A stretch of 32,934 bases of DNA from Magnetovibrio sp. GTDB lineage: Bacteria > Pseudomonadota > Alphaproteobacteria > Rhodospirillales > Casp-alpha2. The stretch's first letter is position 1. Every line of letters begins with the position of its first letter. Both the position numbers and the translations under genes were made by a program. Location: NCBI GenBank assembly GCA_002709525.1, contig PARE01000019.1, positions 17,948 through 50,881 on the forward strand. Reading direction: 5' to 3'. The notes below the pieces were generated by a model. The model did not search any database and was not told the origin of the DNA. It worked only from the letters and a program-made list of their open reading frames with translations. This document shows, one piece after another, positions 18,696-28,902 of this stretch.

Positions 18696-19598
18696 TCAGG
18701 AGAATAAGATCAGTCCAAGTATGCTAGCGCTCAGGAAGAAGATACCCACTAGCTCTCCGGCGATCATCTTCTCTTTAAAAAACAAATACGACGCGGCGAG
18801 AGAGAAGATCACCTCGATCTGACCGACGGCAAAAACGTAGGCGGCGTTCTGAAGCGTGAAGGCCGTGAACCAGAAGATTGAGCCGAGCATCCCGGTCAGA
18901 CCCATCCAAATGGCGGTCCGCCATGCGCCTACAACCCGTCCGATCTCCCCTTCCTCGCGCCAAGCCAGCCAGACCGCCATGCCGACGGTCTGAGACAAGG
19001 TCACAACCCAGAGCGTAACTGATGAGCGCATCAATGGATCTTCGCTATTGATTTCCAATGTTGCAGCCCGGTAGCCGACGGCTGAAATGGCGAATAAGGC
19101 GCCGGAGATAACCCCAAGGCCGGCAGCCTTATTCCAGACCCGCCCGATCAGAGCCCCCTCCCCCGACGGCGGATCGGACAACACAAGAACGCCTATCAGG
19201 CCAATGATTATAGCAATCCAGCCAACCATGCTGATTTGGTCTCCCAGGATCACCAATCCGAACAGTGCAGTCTGAATCACCTCAGTCTTCTTGAAGGTGA
19301 TGCCAACGGCAAAGTTGCGTTGGGCGAACAACGCAACCACGCACCAGGTGGCGGTAATCTGGCCGAACCCACCAATCATCGCAGCCGTCCAGAAGGTGTT
19401 AGACAAGGACGGCATAGTTTCGCCACGGTAGATCAAATAACCCACCATTAAGATCGTAATCATGGGCGCAGAATAAAAAAACCGCGAGAAGGTCGCCCCA
19501 CCCGCCGACATTTGGCCCATACTGAGATATTTCTGAAGCATGAACCTTATGGTCTGGAATGCCGCCGCTATGATAGAAAAGATAATCCAAGCTTCCAT
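18696..19598 (-). CDS. EamA/DMT-superfamily transporter
   Basis: About 10 hydrophobic segments; TFKKTEVIQTALFGLVILGDQISMVGWIAIIIGLIGVLVL and a second EamA-like half; start at MEAWIIFSII (ORF extends to 19625). Confidence 0.8.
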   Translation of the reverse strand: MEAWIIFSIIAAAFQTIRFMLQKYLSMGQMSAGGATFSRFFYSAPMITILMVGYLIYRGETMPSLSNTFWTAAMIGGFGQITATWCVVALFAQRNFAVGITFKKTEVIQTALFGLVILGDQISMVGWIAIIIGLIGVLVLSDPPSGEGALIGRVWNKAAGLGVISGALFAISAVGYRAATLEINSEDPLMRSSVTLWVVTLSQTVGMAVWLAWREEGEIGRVVGAWRTAIWMGLTGMLGSIFWFTAFTLQNAAYVFAVGQIEVIFSLAASYLFFKEKMIAGELVGIFFLSASILGLILFS

Positions 19599-19824
19599 GG
19601 ATGTTCCCTCTGCTTCGCATCTCATTAGATGGCGCGAGCAAACGCGTCAATTCGCTATCATTTCGCCCTTTCTTCCAGGATATGGTGCAAGCGTGCTATT
19701 GACCGAATCCCTGTCTTGCAACCACCTACCAATGATTGCCCATCGCGTTCAAATCTTACATAACGTCCTCTGCTGGGATGGACTCGTCCCAACAGCTGAG
19801 TGACGATCCAATCCCAATGCAATA

Positions 19825-19861
19825 GAAAACAAACACCCCGCTCAAATGGAGTGCGAGGTGT
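19825..19861 (-). terminator. Rho-independent terminator downstream of ilvC
   Basis: Minus strand ACACCTCGC-ACTCCATTTGA-GCGGGGTGT followed by TTGTTTTC: 9-bp stem (one U-G) plus U-rich tail, 56 nt past the ilvC stop. Confidence 0.85.
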
Positions 19862-19916
19862 CCGCCTAAGTGAGAATTGCCGGCTATGACGCCAAAAAAA
19901 TCAACCTGACTTGAGA

Positions 19917-20954
<1,038 letters not shown>

Positions 20955-20979
20955 TTACTTTAATTTAATTTCATTCAAT

Positions 20980-21507
20980 TCAATACGCCACATCCATCGC
21001 GTTGAGGCCGCGCGAGATGGCCGCGACGCCAGTACGTGAGATATCAGTTAAGCCCAACGGTTCCATCAAGCGGATGAAGGCATCCAATTTTCCAGTATTG
21101 CCAACTATTTCGAATACGAAGCTCTCATTCGTGCTGTCGACTACGCGAGCACGAAAAATGTCGGCGATTCGGAGACTTTCCACACGTTTCTCATCCTTCC
21201 CCACGACTTTCACTAAAGCCAGTTCGCGTTCCACCGAAGCGCCTTCGATTGTAAGATCCTTGACGTTATGGATTGGCACCAGGCGGCTCAGTTGCGCCTT
21301 GATCTGTTCGATGATCATGGGCGTGCCTGTGGTCACGATTGTGATCCGGCTGATGTTGTTAATTTTGTCGGTTTTTGCAACGGTCAGGCTCTCGATATTG
21401 TAGCCCCGGCCTGAAAAAAGTCCGATTACTCGCGCCAATACTCCTGGCTCATTGTCGACTAGGACAGCGATCGTGTGACTGTTGACGGTGTCATTTTGCG
21501 CGTTCAC
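20980..21507 (-). CDS. ilvN: Acetolactate synthase small subunit
   Basis: HTIAVLVDNEPGVLARVIGLFSGRGYNIESLTV ACT domain. Confidence 0.95.
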   Translation of the reverse strand: MNAQNDTVNSHTIAVLVDNEPGVLARVIGLFSGRGYNIESLTVAKTDKINNISRITIVTTGTPMIIEQIKAQLSRLVPIHNVKDLTIEGASVERELALVKVVGKDEKRVESLRIADIFRARVVDSTNESFVFEIVGNTGKLDAFIRLMEPLGLTDISRTGVAAISRGLNAMDVAY

Positions 21508-21601
21508 TTCGCAAATCTCCTCGGGGGCCCCCTTGACGTCGCATCAAGCGGCCCCGTTATAGTTCAGTTTCCCTCGAATGCAACGCCGTCTCCATTATTC
21601 A

Positions 21602-23368
21602 CTAGACGAGTACCATGCCTTCTTCCGAGATCGGCGTTTCGGCCTTATCGTCCGGCCCCAAAAGCATTTCATTGTGGGCTGCGCCCGACGGGATCATAGG
21701 GAAAACGTTTTCCATCTGGTCGACGTGGATGTCGGCAATTACTGGCTTATCAATCTTAATCATCTCCTTGATCACGTCATCAAGTTCGCTCGGCTTGGTC
21801 GCGCGAAGCCCAACCATATTGAAGGTTTCTGCTAATTTAACAAAGTCCGGTAGACTGTTCATATAGCTCTCCGAGTAACGTTGGCCGTGAAGCAGTTCCT
21901 GCCACTGGCGCACCATGCCCAGATAGAAGTTGTTCAGAATGAATGACTTAACCGGCAAACGGTATTGCGAGATAGTCGATAACTCTTGTACATTCATCAG
22001 ATAAGACGCCTCACCAGCGACACATATCACCAACTCATTGGGATGCGCCACCTGCACACCCATGGCGGCCGGCAAACCATAACCCATGGTTCCCAAACCA
22101 CCAGAAGTCATCCACTGGTTTGGCTTGTCGAAACCCAGGTACTGGGCCGCCCACATCTGATGCTGGCCGACCTCGGTCGTGACGAAGGGTCCCTTATTCG
22201 CATTGCGCGCCAATTCCCAAAGACGGGTAAGCGCGTGCTGCGGCTTGATGATGTCACCCTCCTGCTTAAACTTTAGACAATCGACAGATCGCCAAGCACC
22301 CACCTCTCTCCACCAAGCCTTCAGCGCCTTTGCGTCAACCTTCGCTTGAGTACCCCTCCATACCTTAATCATGTCCTCGAGAACGTGACCCACATCACCA
22401 ATTATTGGAATGTCGACGCGAACATTCTTGTTGATGGAGGATGGATCAATATCCACGTGAATTTTGGTCGACGTTGGCGAGAAAGCGTCTAGACGACCAG
22501 TAACCCGATCGTCAAAACGCGCACCGATACAAACCATGACGTCGCAATCGTGCATGGCCAGATTGGCCTCGTAGGTGCCGTGCATACCGACCATACCAAC
22601 AAACTGCTTATCCGACGCCGGAAACGCACCAAGCCCCATGAGCGTCAAGGTGCATGGTGCCCCGGTCATCTTCACGAACTGGGTCAGCAACTTACTGGCC
22701 GCGGGCCCTGAATTGATGACCCCGCCACCAGCATAAATCAATGGCTTCTTTGCTTTTGCGATGGTCTCCACAGCGTGCTTGATCGCACTCAAATCGCCCT
22801 TCACCGGCGGATTGTAGTTGCGCACCTTTACCTTACTTCTCGGTTTGTAGGTGCCGAGCGCCATTAGCACATCCTTAGGTAGATCAATCACCACCGGCCC
22901 CGGACGGCCTGATGTAGCAACATGAAAGGCTTCGTGCATAACGCAGGCCAAGTCTTCCACGTCCTTGACGAGGTAATTATGCTTAGTGCACGGACGGGTA
23001 ATACCCGTGGTGTCGGCTTCTTGGAAGGCATCATTACCTATCAGATGCGTGGGAACCTGACCCGTTAGACAGATAACAGGGATAGAATCCATAAAGGCAT
23101 CCGTCAGCCCCGTGACCGCATTAGTCGCCCCCGGCCCCGAAGTGACGAGAACTATACCTACCTTGCCAGTCGACCGCGCGTATCCCTCCGCCGCATGAAC
23201 CGCGCCGCCTTCCTGCCGCACCAGGATGTGGCGAATTTGGTTCTGGTTGAAGATGGCGTCATATATCGGGAGTACGGCGCCACCCGGATAACCGAAAATC
23301 TCGGTAACCCCCTGTTCCTCGAGTGCCTTGAGGACAATCTCCGAACCGGTCAATTCCTTACTGGCCAT
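21602..23368 (-). CDS. ilvB: Acetolactate synthase large subunit
   Basis: EIFGYPGGAVLPIYDAI, LVTSGPGATNAVTGLTDA, ThDP region GEASYLMNVQELSTISQYRLPVKSFILNN. Confidence 0.96.
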   Translation of the reverse strand: MASKELTGSEIVLKALEEQGVTEIFGYPGGAVLPIYDAIFNQNQIRHILVRQEGGAVHAAEGYARSTGKVGIVLVTSGPGATNAVTGLTDAFMDSIPVICLTGQVPTHLIGNDAFQEADTTGITRPCTKHNYLVKDVEDLACVMHEAFHVATSGRPGPVVIDLPKDVLMALGTYKPRSKVKVRNYNPPVKGDLSAIKHAVETIAKAKKPLIYAGGGVINSGPAASKLLTQFVKMTGAPCTLTLMGLGAFPASDKQFVGMVGMHGTYEANLAMHDCDVMVCIGARFDDRVTGRLDAFSPTSTKIHVDIDPSSINKNVRVDIPIIGDVGHVLEDMIKVWRGTQAKVDAKALKAWWREVGAWRSVDCLKFKQEGDIIKPQHALTRLWELARNANKGPFVTTEVGQHQMWAAQYLGFDKPNQWMTSGGLGTMGYGLPAAMGVQVAHPNELVICVAGEASYLMNVQELSTISQYRLPVKSFILNNFYLGMVRQWQELLHGQRYSESYMNSLPDFVKLAETFNMVGLRATKPSELDDVIKEMIKIDKPVIADIHVDQMENVFPMIPSGAAHNEMLLGPDDKAETPISEEGMVLV

Positions 23369-23494
23369 GTGCCATGCTCCTTTTAATCACCAACGTCTTT
23401 TATCAGTTTTGCTGGGGACACCCACGTGAATCAATGGCGAACCTTTCTCGCTCCAATCCCAGAAATCGGAGGAAAACAAGCCGTCGATGTGTGA

Positions 23495-23546
23495 GCCTCC
23501 CGACCCGCCCAGCCGGGGAAACCAGAGGTTTCCGCCGGGAAGAGGC
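23495..23546 (-). promoter_or_regulatory. Stable hairpin structure in the ilvB 5' leader
   Basis: CCGG-GGAAACC-AGA-GGTTTCC-G-CCGG (23513-23538, 11 bp with one bulged G) inside GCCTC/GAGGC arms (23495-23499, 23542-23546); about 130 nt upstream of ilvB. Confidence 0.55.
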
Positions 23547-23692
23547 GAAAATTAATCGTTCTGTACCCCTCGGTCAACACAGTTATAAAATTTTATAAAA
23601 GATATTTAATACAAAACTTTCTATTAATTGCTACAGATGTTCCTTATGCGATGTTTTATGAAAGTTCTAAAATTTAATTTCAGACCTTATCC

Positions 23693-24100
23693 TCATTTTG
23701 GAGATTCTTTGTTCCATCCCAAAATCAGCTTCGAAGCCACGATTATCTCCTGGGTGTGTCGCACAGCAACCTTCTTCTCATAGAGCGTTCCAATAGTGTT
23801 GGCTTCAACGCAGCTGATGGGCGCCGTTTGGCCAAAATTTCGGCACATCAACGATATGTCGATGCCCCATTCAAGCAAATCTTCGTTAACTATGATGACG
23901 CATAAAATGCTCTGCCCATTTCTCTTCTCTATCAGAAAATAGCCCACGCTTGGCTGCACCAATCCCATAGGTAAACACTGGTGAACGCCCACGATGAGAA
24001 ACGCTGCGTGGATCGGTCGACAAGGCAAGAACTTCATGAATAGGTCCGACCTCTTTGCAACTTTATTTGAGCTTTCCGCACTCACGCCGCTGACCCTCAT
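23693..24100 (-). CDS. Hypothetical protein
   Basis: ORF of about 135 codons between miaA and ilvB on the same strand; no family motif recognised. Confidence 0.45.
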   Translation of the reverse strand: MRVSGVSAESSNKVAKRSDLFMKFLPCRPIHAAFLIVGVHQCLPMGLVQPSVGYFLIEKRNGQSILCVIIVNEDLLEWGIDISLMCRNFGQTAPISCVEANTIGTLYEKKVAVRHTQEIIVASKLILGWNKESPK

Positions 24101-24205
24101 CAATTGGATTGAGTGCTAATGAATTAGAATGCGACATGGCAAACCCCGATTCTAACGGTGTGGAAGAGTCCCATGACAATAATATCCGGGGCTTATCGCA
24201 GGCAG

Positions 24206-25177
24206 TTAAGTCCTACCCGGAAAAATGGCGGCAATTTTGCAGTAAATATCTTCATCAACTTGATCACCAAAGCCTTTTATTTCCAAATCCGCCGTCAGTT
24301 GGTTGCGAAACCAAGTAAGCTGGCGTTTAGCAAAGTTACGGGTACCCTTTTGGGCAATGGCGATAGCATCAGCCAACTCACATTGGCCATGCAGATAACG
24401 CCGGAACTCCGGCACACCCAAGGCCTTGAGAGCCGGCAGCGAAATATCAAGCTTAGAATTCAACGCGGATACCTCTTCAAGAGCTCCCGTATCCAACATA
24501 ACCTCAAAGCGTTGATTAATGCGGGCATACAATTCATCGCGAGGTGGCATCAGAACGATCGTAAAAAATGGGCCTCTTAGTGGCGGTTCGGCGGATTGTA
24601 TAGCCTGCCATTCGTCAAGCGTCCGGCCAGTCGCCTGTTTCACCGCATAGGTTCGGATCAACCGTTGCCGATCGGCAGATGGCAATCGATCGGCCGCTGC
24701 AGCATCCACGGCTGCTAACCGCAAATGGAATGCCTTTGCACCCTTTTCTTCATAAAAGCGCCGAGCTTCTTCGATTACGTCGGCCGGGATATCGGGAATC
24801 GGCGCAATCCCCTCGCGTAGCACCTTAAGATATAGGCCAGTGCCTCCGCAGACAATGGGCCAGCGACCACGCCGGCGAATATCATCGATCACTGGTACCG
24901 CCGCCTTCAGCCAGGCGCCCGCGGAACTGACTTCTGAAACAGATTGGACACCATAGAGATGATGAGGGACGCGAGCCTCGTCGGCGGACGACGGTCGGGC
25001 TGTCAGGATCGCCATCTCCCGATAGACCTGCATGCTGTCCGCGTTGACGATCTCGCCACCTAAAGCTTCGGCCACCAGGATGGCAAGGCGTGACTTGCCG
25101 CTTGCCGTCGGCCCAGCAATTACCAAAATGGGCGGTTGGTCAACGATTGTGGCACTCCCATCATTCACGTTTTGCAT
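24206..25177 (-). CDS. miaA: tRNA dimethylallyltransferase
   Basis: ILVIAGPTASGKSRLAILVAEALGGEIVNADSMQVYREM, VCGGTGLYLKVL, QLTWFRNQ. Confidence 0.96.
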   Translation of the reverse strand: MQNVNDGSATIVDQPPILVIAGPTASGKSRLAILVAEALGGEIVNADSMQVYREMAILTARPSSADEARVPHHLYGVQSVSEVSSAGAWLKAAVPVIDDIRRRGRWPIVCGGTGLYLKVLREGIAPIPDIPADVIEEARRFYEEKGAKAFHLRLAAVDAAAADRLPSADRQRLIRTYAVKQATGRTLDEWQAIQSAEPPLRGPFFTIVLMPPRDELYARINQRFEVMLDTGALEEVSALNSKLDISLPALKALGVPEFRRYLHGQCELADAIAIAQKGTRNFAKRQLTWFRNQLTADLEIKGFGDQVDEDIYCKIAAIFPGRT

Positions 25178-25207
25178 CCGTCTTCACATTCCGTTATCGA
25201 ATGCCTG

Positions 25208-26098
25208 ATGAATCACGTACTCACCCTGGTAGCCCCCAAGGGTAAACTCACTGCGGCCATTGTTGCCGAGGCCATCGCCGTACTCAACAATTCTGGCGCC
25301 GCCGTCGACGATAGGACCTGGCTTGCAAACGGCGAAGCATTGGATATCGCCTTCAATGGTTCCGAGCCGCACACAATCGAATCAGACCTTCGCCGCGCGT
25401 TCTCAGACATGCGTGTTGATCTGTTTGCAGGACCCTCGCATGGTCGACGCAAGCGCCTGTTGCTAGCCGACATGGACGCCACCATCGTGACCTCCGAAAC
25501 ACTGGATGAGCTAGCAGCGCGAATGGGCCTCAAGGATCAGGTTGCGGCGATCACCGCACGCGCTATGAACGGCGAATTAAATTTCGAGGTCGCCCTCAAG
25601 GAACGGGTGGCCATCTTGAATGGACTGACGGAAACGGCCCTGGCCGAAACCTACGCGGCAACTCAAATGTCACCGGGGGCGGTCGTCCTGGTTCGCACTA
25701 TGCGCGCCCACGGGGCCTATTGCGTCCTCGTCTCCGGCGGGTTCACCTACTTCACGTCGCGTATCGCTCAAGCCTGTGGCTTTCACGAGAACCAAGGTAA
25801 CCGCTTGGGCATATTGAACAAGACGCTGACGGGGAGAGTTCTTGAACCGATCCTGGGCAAAGATGCGAAGTTGGCGACGTTGAACCGCTTGATCGCCGAA
25901 CGCGGGTTGGCAACAACAGAGACAGCGGCCATCGGTGATGGAGCCAACGATATTCCCATGCTACAGGCCGCTGGCTTAGGGGTTGCCTATCAAGCAAAGC
26001 CTGTGGTTGCCGACGCCGCTCAGGCTCGCATTGACCACACCGACCTTCGCACACTGCTATTCTTTCAGGGATATAAGAATTCTGAGTTTGCCAGTTGA
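25208..26098 (+). CDS. serB: Phosphoserine phosphatase
   Basis: LLADMDATIVTSETLDELA (HAD motif I), LVSGGFTYFTSRIA, AIGDGANDIPMLQAAGLGVAYQAKP; ATG at 25208 used because the ORF-track start overlaps divergent miaA. Confidence 0.95.
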   Translation: MNHVLTLVAPKGKLTAAIVAEAIAVLNNSGAAVDDRTWLANGEALDIAFNGSEPHTIESDLRRAFSDMRVDLFAGPSHGRRKRLLLADMDATIVTSETLDELAARMGLKDQVAAITARAMNGELNFEVALKERVAILNGLTETALAETYAATQMSPGAVVLVRTMRAHGAYCVLVSGGFTYFTSRIAQACGFHENQGNRLGILNKTLTGRVLEPILGKDAKLATLNRLIAERGLATTETAAIGDGANDIPMLQAAGLGVAYQAKPVVADAAQARIDHTDLRTLLFFQGYKNSEFAS

Positions 26099-26154
26099 AT
26101 GGAACCACTAAACCTAAAGGCGCTGTCCCGAGCCATCATTTTTGATCGATGCGC

Positions 26155-27630
26155 TTAACCAGTGGGCAAACGCACCACGACAAATCTCATGCCATTATCC
26201 CCTTCGAGCAGCAAAAGCACTGTTTCACGGCCATCCTTCTTAACCTCGCGGATTTTTTTTACCACGTCCGCAGTAGTCGACACTTCTGCTTGCGAAACTT
26301 CGACAATTACATCGCCGGGGCGGATGTTCTTCTCCGCCGCCGGACCGTTGCTATCAACCTTCGTAACTACTACGCCCTTGGCATCTTTCGCCAGCTTGAA
26401 GCGCGAACGCACCGCATCAGTGATCCCAGAAAGCGTCAGTCCAAGATCGTCTATATCCCGGTCTCCGTTCTTTGTGCCCCCACTGCGCACCGCCACCTGA
26501 TCTTCATCATCCAATTCACCAACGGCTACTCTAAGCGTCTTAATTTTACCGTCTCTCCAAACGGAAACCTTAGTAGCCTTGCCAACTTGGGTCTCTGCGA
26601 CAATGCGCGGAAGGGAGCGCATTTCCTCAACCTTCTTGCCATCGAATGTCAAAATCACATCACCAGCCTTAATCTTGGCCTTTTCGGCAGGACTATCCTC
26701 AATGACATTGGCCACCAGAGCCCCTTCAGCTTCGCTCAGACCCAGTGTCTCAGCAATCTCATCGGTTACAGCCTGAATATGCACGCCTAGCCATCCACGT
26801 TTGACCGAACCGTTTTTAATCAACTGATCAATAACAGGCTTGGCGGTGGAGGTTGGAATGGCGAAGCCGATCCCGACGCTGCCGCCCGTGGGAGAGAAAA
26901 TAGCCGTGTTGATGCCGATCACGCGGCCCTTCAGATTGAACATGGGACCACCCGAGTTGCCACGATTGATGGAGGCATCCGTCTGGATGTAATCATCATA
27001 GGGGCCAGAATTGATATCTCGGCCGCGAGCTGAGATAATGCCTGCGGTCACAGTACCGCCCAGGCCAAAGGGATTGCCTATGGCCACGACCCAATCACCA
27101 ACGCGAGCTGAGCCAGAGTCACCAAATCCGACAGCGGGAAGATCCTTTTCAGATTTCACCTTCAAGACGGCCAAATCTGTCTTTGGGTCGCGGCCAACCA
27201 GTTCCGCCGGAAGGCGCGTATCGTCCTGAAGTATCACCGTGATCTCATCCGCATCAGCAATAACGTGGTTATTGGTCACCACATATCCGTCCTTAGAAAT
27301 TAAAAATCCGGAGCCCAGCGATGTGGCCCGCCGCGAACGCTGCTGTGGGCCATTGCGGTCTAAAAACTCTTTAAAGAAATCTTCAAACGGCGACCCTGGA
27401 GGAACCTGCGGCATATTGGGCCGCTCACGGCCCTCCACAGTCTGAGTTGTGGAAATATTAACCACCGACGGCAAAAGTTTTTCGGCTAAATCGGCAAAAC
27501 TCTCTGGTGCGGTCTTAGCAAGCGCTCCATACGTTCCAATCCAGTAAATTGCCATAGCCGCTGTGAATATGATCGCGGCTCTTACGAGGACACCATTTGA
27601 ACCTGTAAATCTGACTGCCTTAGATATCAT
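26155..27630 (-). CDS. degP: Periplasmic Do/DegP-family serine protease with two PDZ domains
   Basis: GSGFLISKDGYVVTNNHVIADAD, TDLAVLKV, INRGNSGGPMFNLKGRVIGINTAIFSPTGGSVGIGFAIP, two PDZ repeats. Confidence 0.94.
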   Translation of the reverse strand: MISKAVRFTGSNGVLVRAAIIFTAAMAIYWIGTYGALAKTAPESFADLAEKLLPSVVNISTTQTVEGRERPNMPQVPPGSPFEDFFKEFLDRNGPQQRSRRATSLGSGFLISKDGYVVTNNHVIADADEITVILQDDTRLPAELVGRDPKTDLAVLKVKSEKDLPAVGFGDSGSARVGDWVVAIGNPFGLGGTVTAGIISARGRDINSGPYDDYIQTDASINRGNSGGPMFNLKGRVIGINTAIFSPTGGSVGIGFAIPTSTAKPVIDQLIKNGSVKRGWLGVHIQAVTDEIAETLGLSEAEGALVANVIEDSPAEKAKIKAGDVILTFDGKKVEEMRSLPRIVAETQVGKATKVSVWRDGKIKTLRVAVGELDDEDQVAVRSGGTKNGDRDIDDLGLTLSGITDAVRSRFKLAKDAKGVVVTKVDSNGPAAEKNIRPGDVIVEVSQAEVSTTADVVKKIREVKKDGRETVLLLLEGDNGMRFVVVRLPTG

Positions 27631-27809
27631 CTATCAAACCTCATTCTCATCGCCGGACTCTGGTCCAGTACAGACCCCAAACCGGGAAAATTACAGTCTT
27701 CCGAAGAAAACCAACTATTATTTGCCCCCCGATTTAGGTACTTGAGTTGGGTGCCAAATATGGCTGAACAATGACCCTTGCAGGGTTTTATAATGGCGAT
27801 CCAAGACTT

Positions 27810-27995
27810 TTATCCCTTGATGAGCCAAACAATGCCAACAGCTAAAGTTGCTGCTGACAGGCCCGCAACCCTGAGGCTGGCGCTGGGCTGTTCCATGGCG
27901 ATGGCCATCATTCGCTTCATGCCATCAGGAAACAGGGCGTAGGCAATACCTTCCACCGCGACGGCCAATGCCAAAGCGGCGAATAGATCGCTCAT
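27810..27995 (-). CDS. DUF2065 family small membrane protein
   Basis: MSDLFAALALAVAVEGIAYALFPDGMKRMMAIAMEQPSASLRVAGLSAATLAVGIVWLIKG, between degP and hflC; the ORF-track 172-aa version starts inside hflC. Confidence 0.85.
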   Translation of the reverse strand: MSDLFAALALAVAVEGIAYALFPDGMKRMMAIAMEQPSASLRVAGLSAATLAVGIVWLIKG

Positions 27996-28014
27996 GCGCC
28001 CTCCACAACAGGCA

Positions 28015-28890
28015 TTATCGGGCCGCTTTTCCCCCGGACGTTCCGAAGAACCTAAAAAACTCTGAATCCGGGCTAAGTACCATAGTTGTCCCGTTACCCA
28101 GCGCCTCACCGTAGGCCTCCATAGACCGATAAAAGTCGAAGAAATCTGGATCCTTGCCAAAAGCTTCGCCAAGGACGCGATTTCGTTCTCCTTCGCCCTC
28201 ACCGCGGAGAATTTGCGAAGAGCGCTGCGCTTCGGCAATAATGATAGTTCGATCTTTGTCAGCTTCGGCCTGGATACGCGTTTTCTGTTCTTCACCCTCA
28301 GCCCGAAGCCGCGCCGCGTGCGCCACACGGTCGGATTTCATCCGGTTATAAACTGCCTGTGCTGTCTCGTTCGGCAGGTCGGTCCGACCAATGCGGACAT
28401 CCACCACTTCCACACCAAATTCTGGCGCCGACGCTATCATCTGACGCGTGATCTTTTTCATACTCAGTGCACGTTTCTCCGTTAACATATCACCGAGCAG
28501 TATACGGCCAATTTCCGCTCGGACGGCTGCGTTGAGACGGCGGCCAAAGACATCGCGAAAATTGGCATCCGTCAGTGCGCGTTTACGATATTCCAAGGGA
28601 TCAACAATTCTGTACCGGGCGAAGGCATCAACGTTTAACCGTTTTTGATCGCCCAGAATAACCTCTTGGACCGGCGGGTCCAAATCTAGGATGCGCCCGT
28701 CATAAAACTCGGCGTTCTGGATGAACGGCATTTTGAAATGCAGCCCAGGCTTCTTGATCACCCGGACCGGGTTACCAAATTGCAAGACCAACGCCTGACT
28801 TGTCTGATGCACAGTGAAAAGGGTGCTGTTCGCAATAACGCCAAACACGACGACGGCGATGCCGAGAATAGCAAAACTGAGTTTTTTCAT
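28015..28890 (-). CDS. hflC: Protease modulator HflC (SPFH/prohibitin family)
   Basis: TLFTVHQTSQALVLQFGNPVRVIKKPGLHFKMPFIQNAEFYDGRILDLD, EFGVEVVDVRIGRTDLP, GEGEGERNRVLGEAF. Confidence 0.95.
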   Translation of the reverse strand: MKKLSFAILGIAVVVFGVIANSTLFTVHQTSQALVLQFGNPVRVIKKPGLHFKMPFIQNAEFYDGRILDLDPPVQEVILGDQKRLNVDAFARYRIVDPLEYRKRALTDANFRDVFGRRLNAAVRAEIGRILLGDMLTEKRALSMKKITRQMIASAPEFGVEVVDVRIGRTDLPNETAQAVYNRMKSDRVAHAARLRAEGEEQKTRIQAEADKDRTIIIAEAQRSSQILRGEGEGERNRVLGEAFGKDPDFFDFYRSMEAYGEALGNGTTMVLSPDSEFFRFFGTSGGKAAR

Positions 28891-28902
28891 GTCGTGTGAC
28901 TC

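Noticed and set aside
26149-26790. 213-aa plus-strand ORF opposite degP
   Set aside because: Fully antisense to a clear degP gene; low-complexity, non-family translation; shadow ORF.
27760-27795. CCCTTGCAGGGTTTTAT terminator-like hairpin on the plus strand
   Set aside because: No plus-strand gene ends nearby (serB stops about 1.7 kb upstream); only a 4-bp stem.
27810-28328. 172-aa ORF call over hflC and DUF2065
   Set aside because: Only the C-terminal 61 aa from the ATG at 27995 are the real DUF2065 gene; the rest is an out-of-frame read of hflC.
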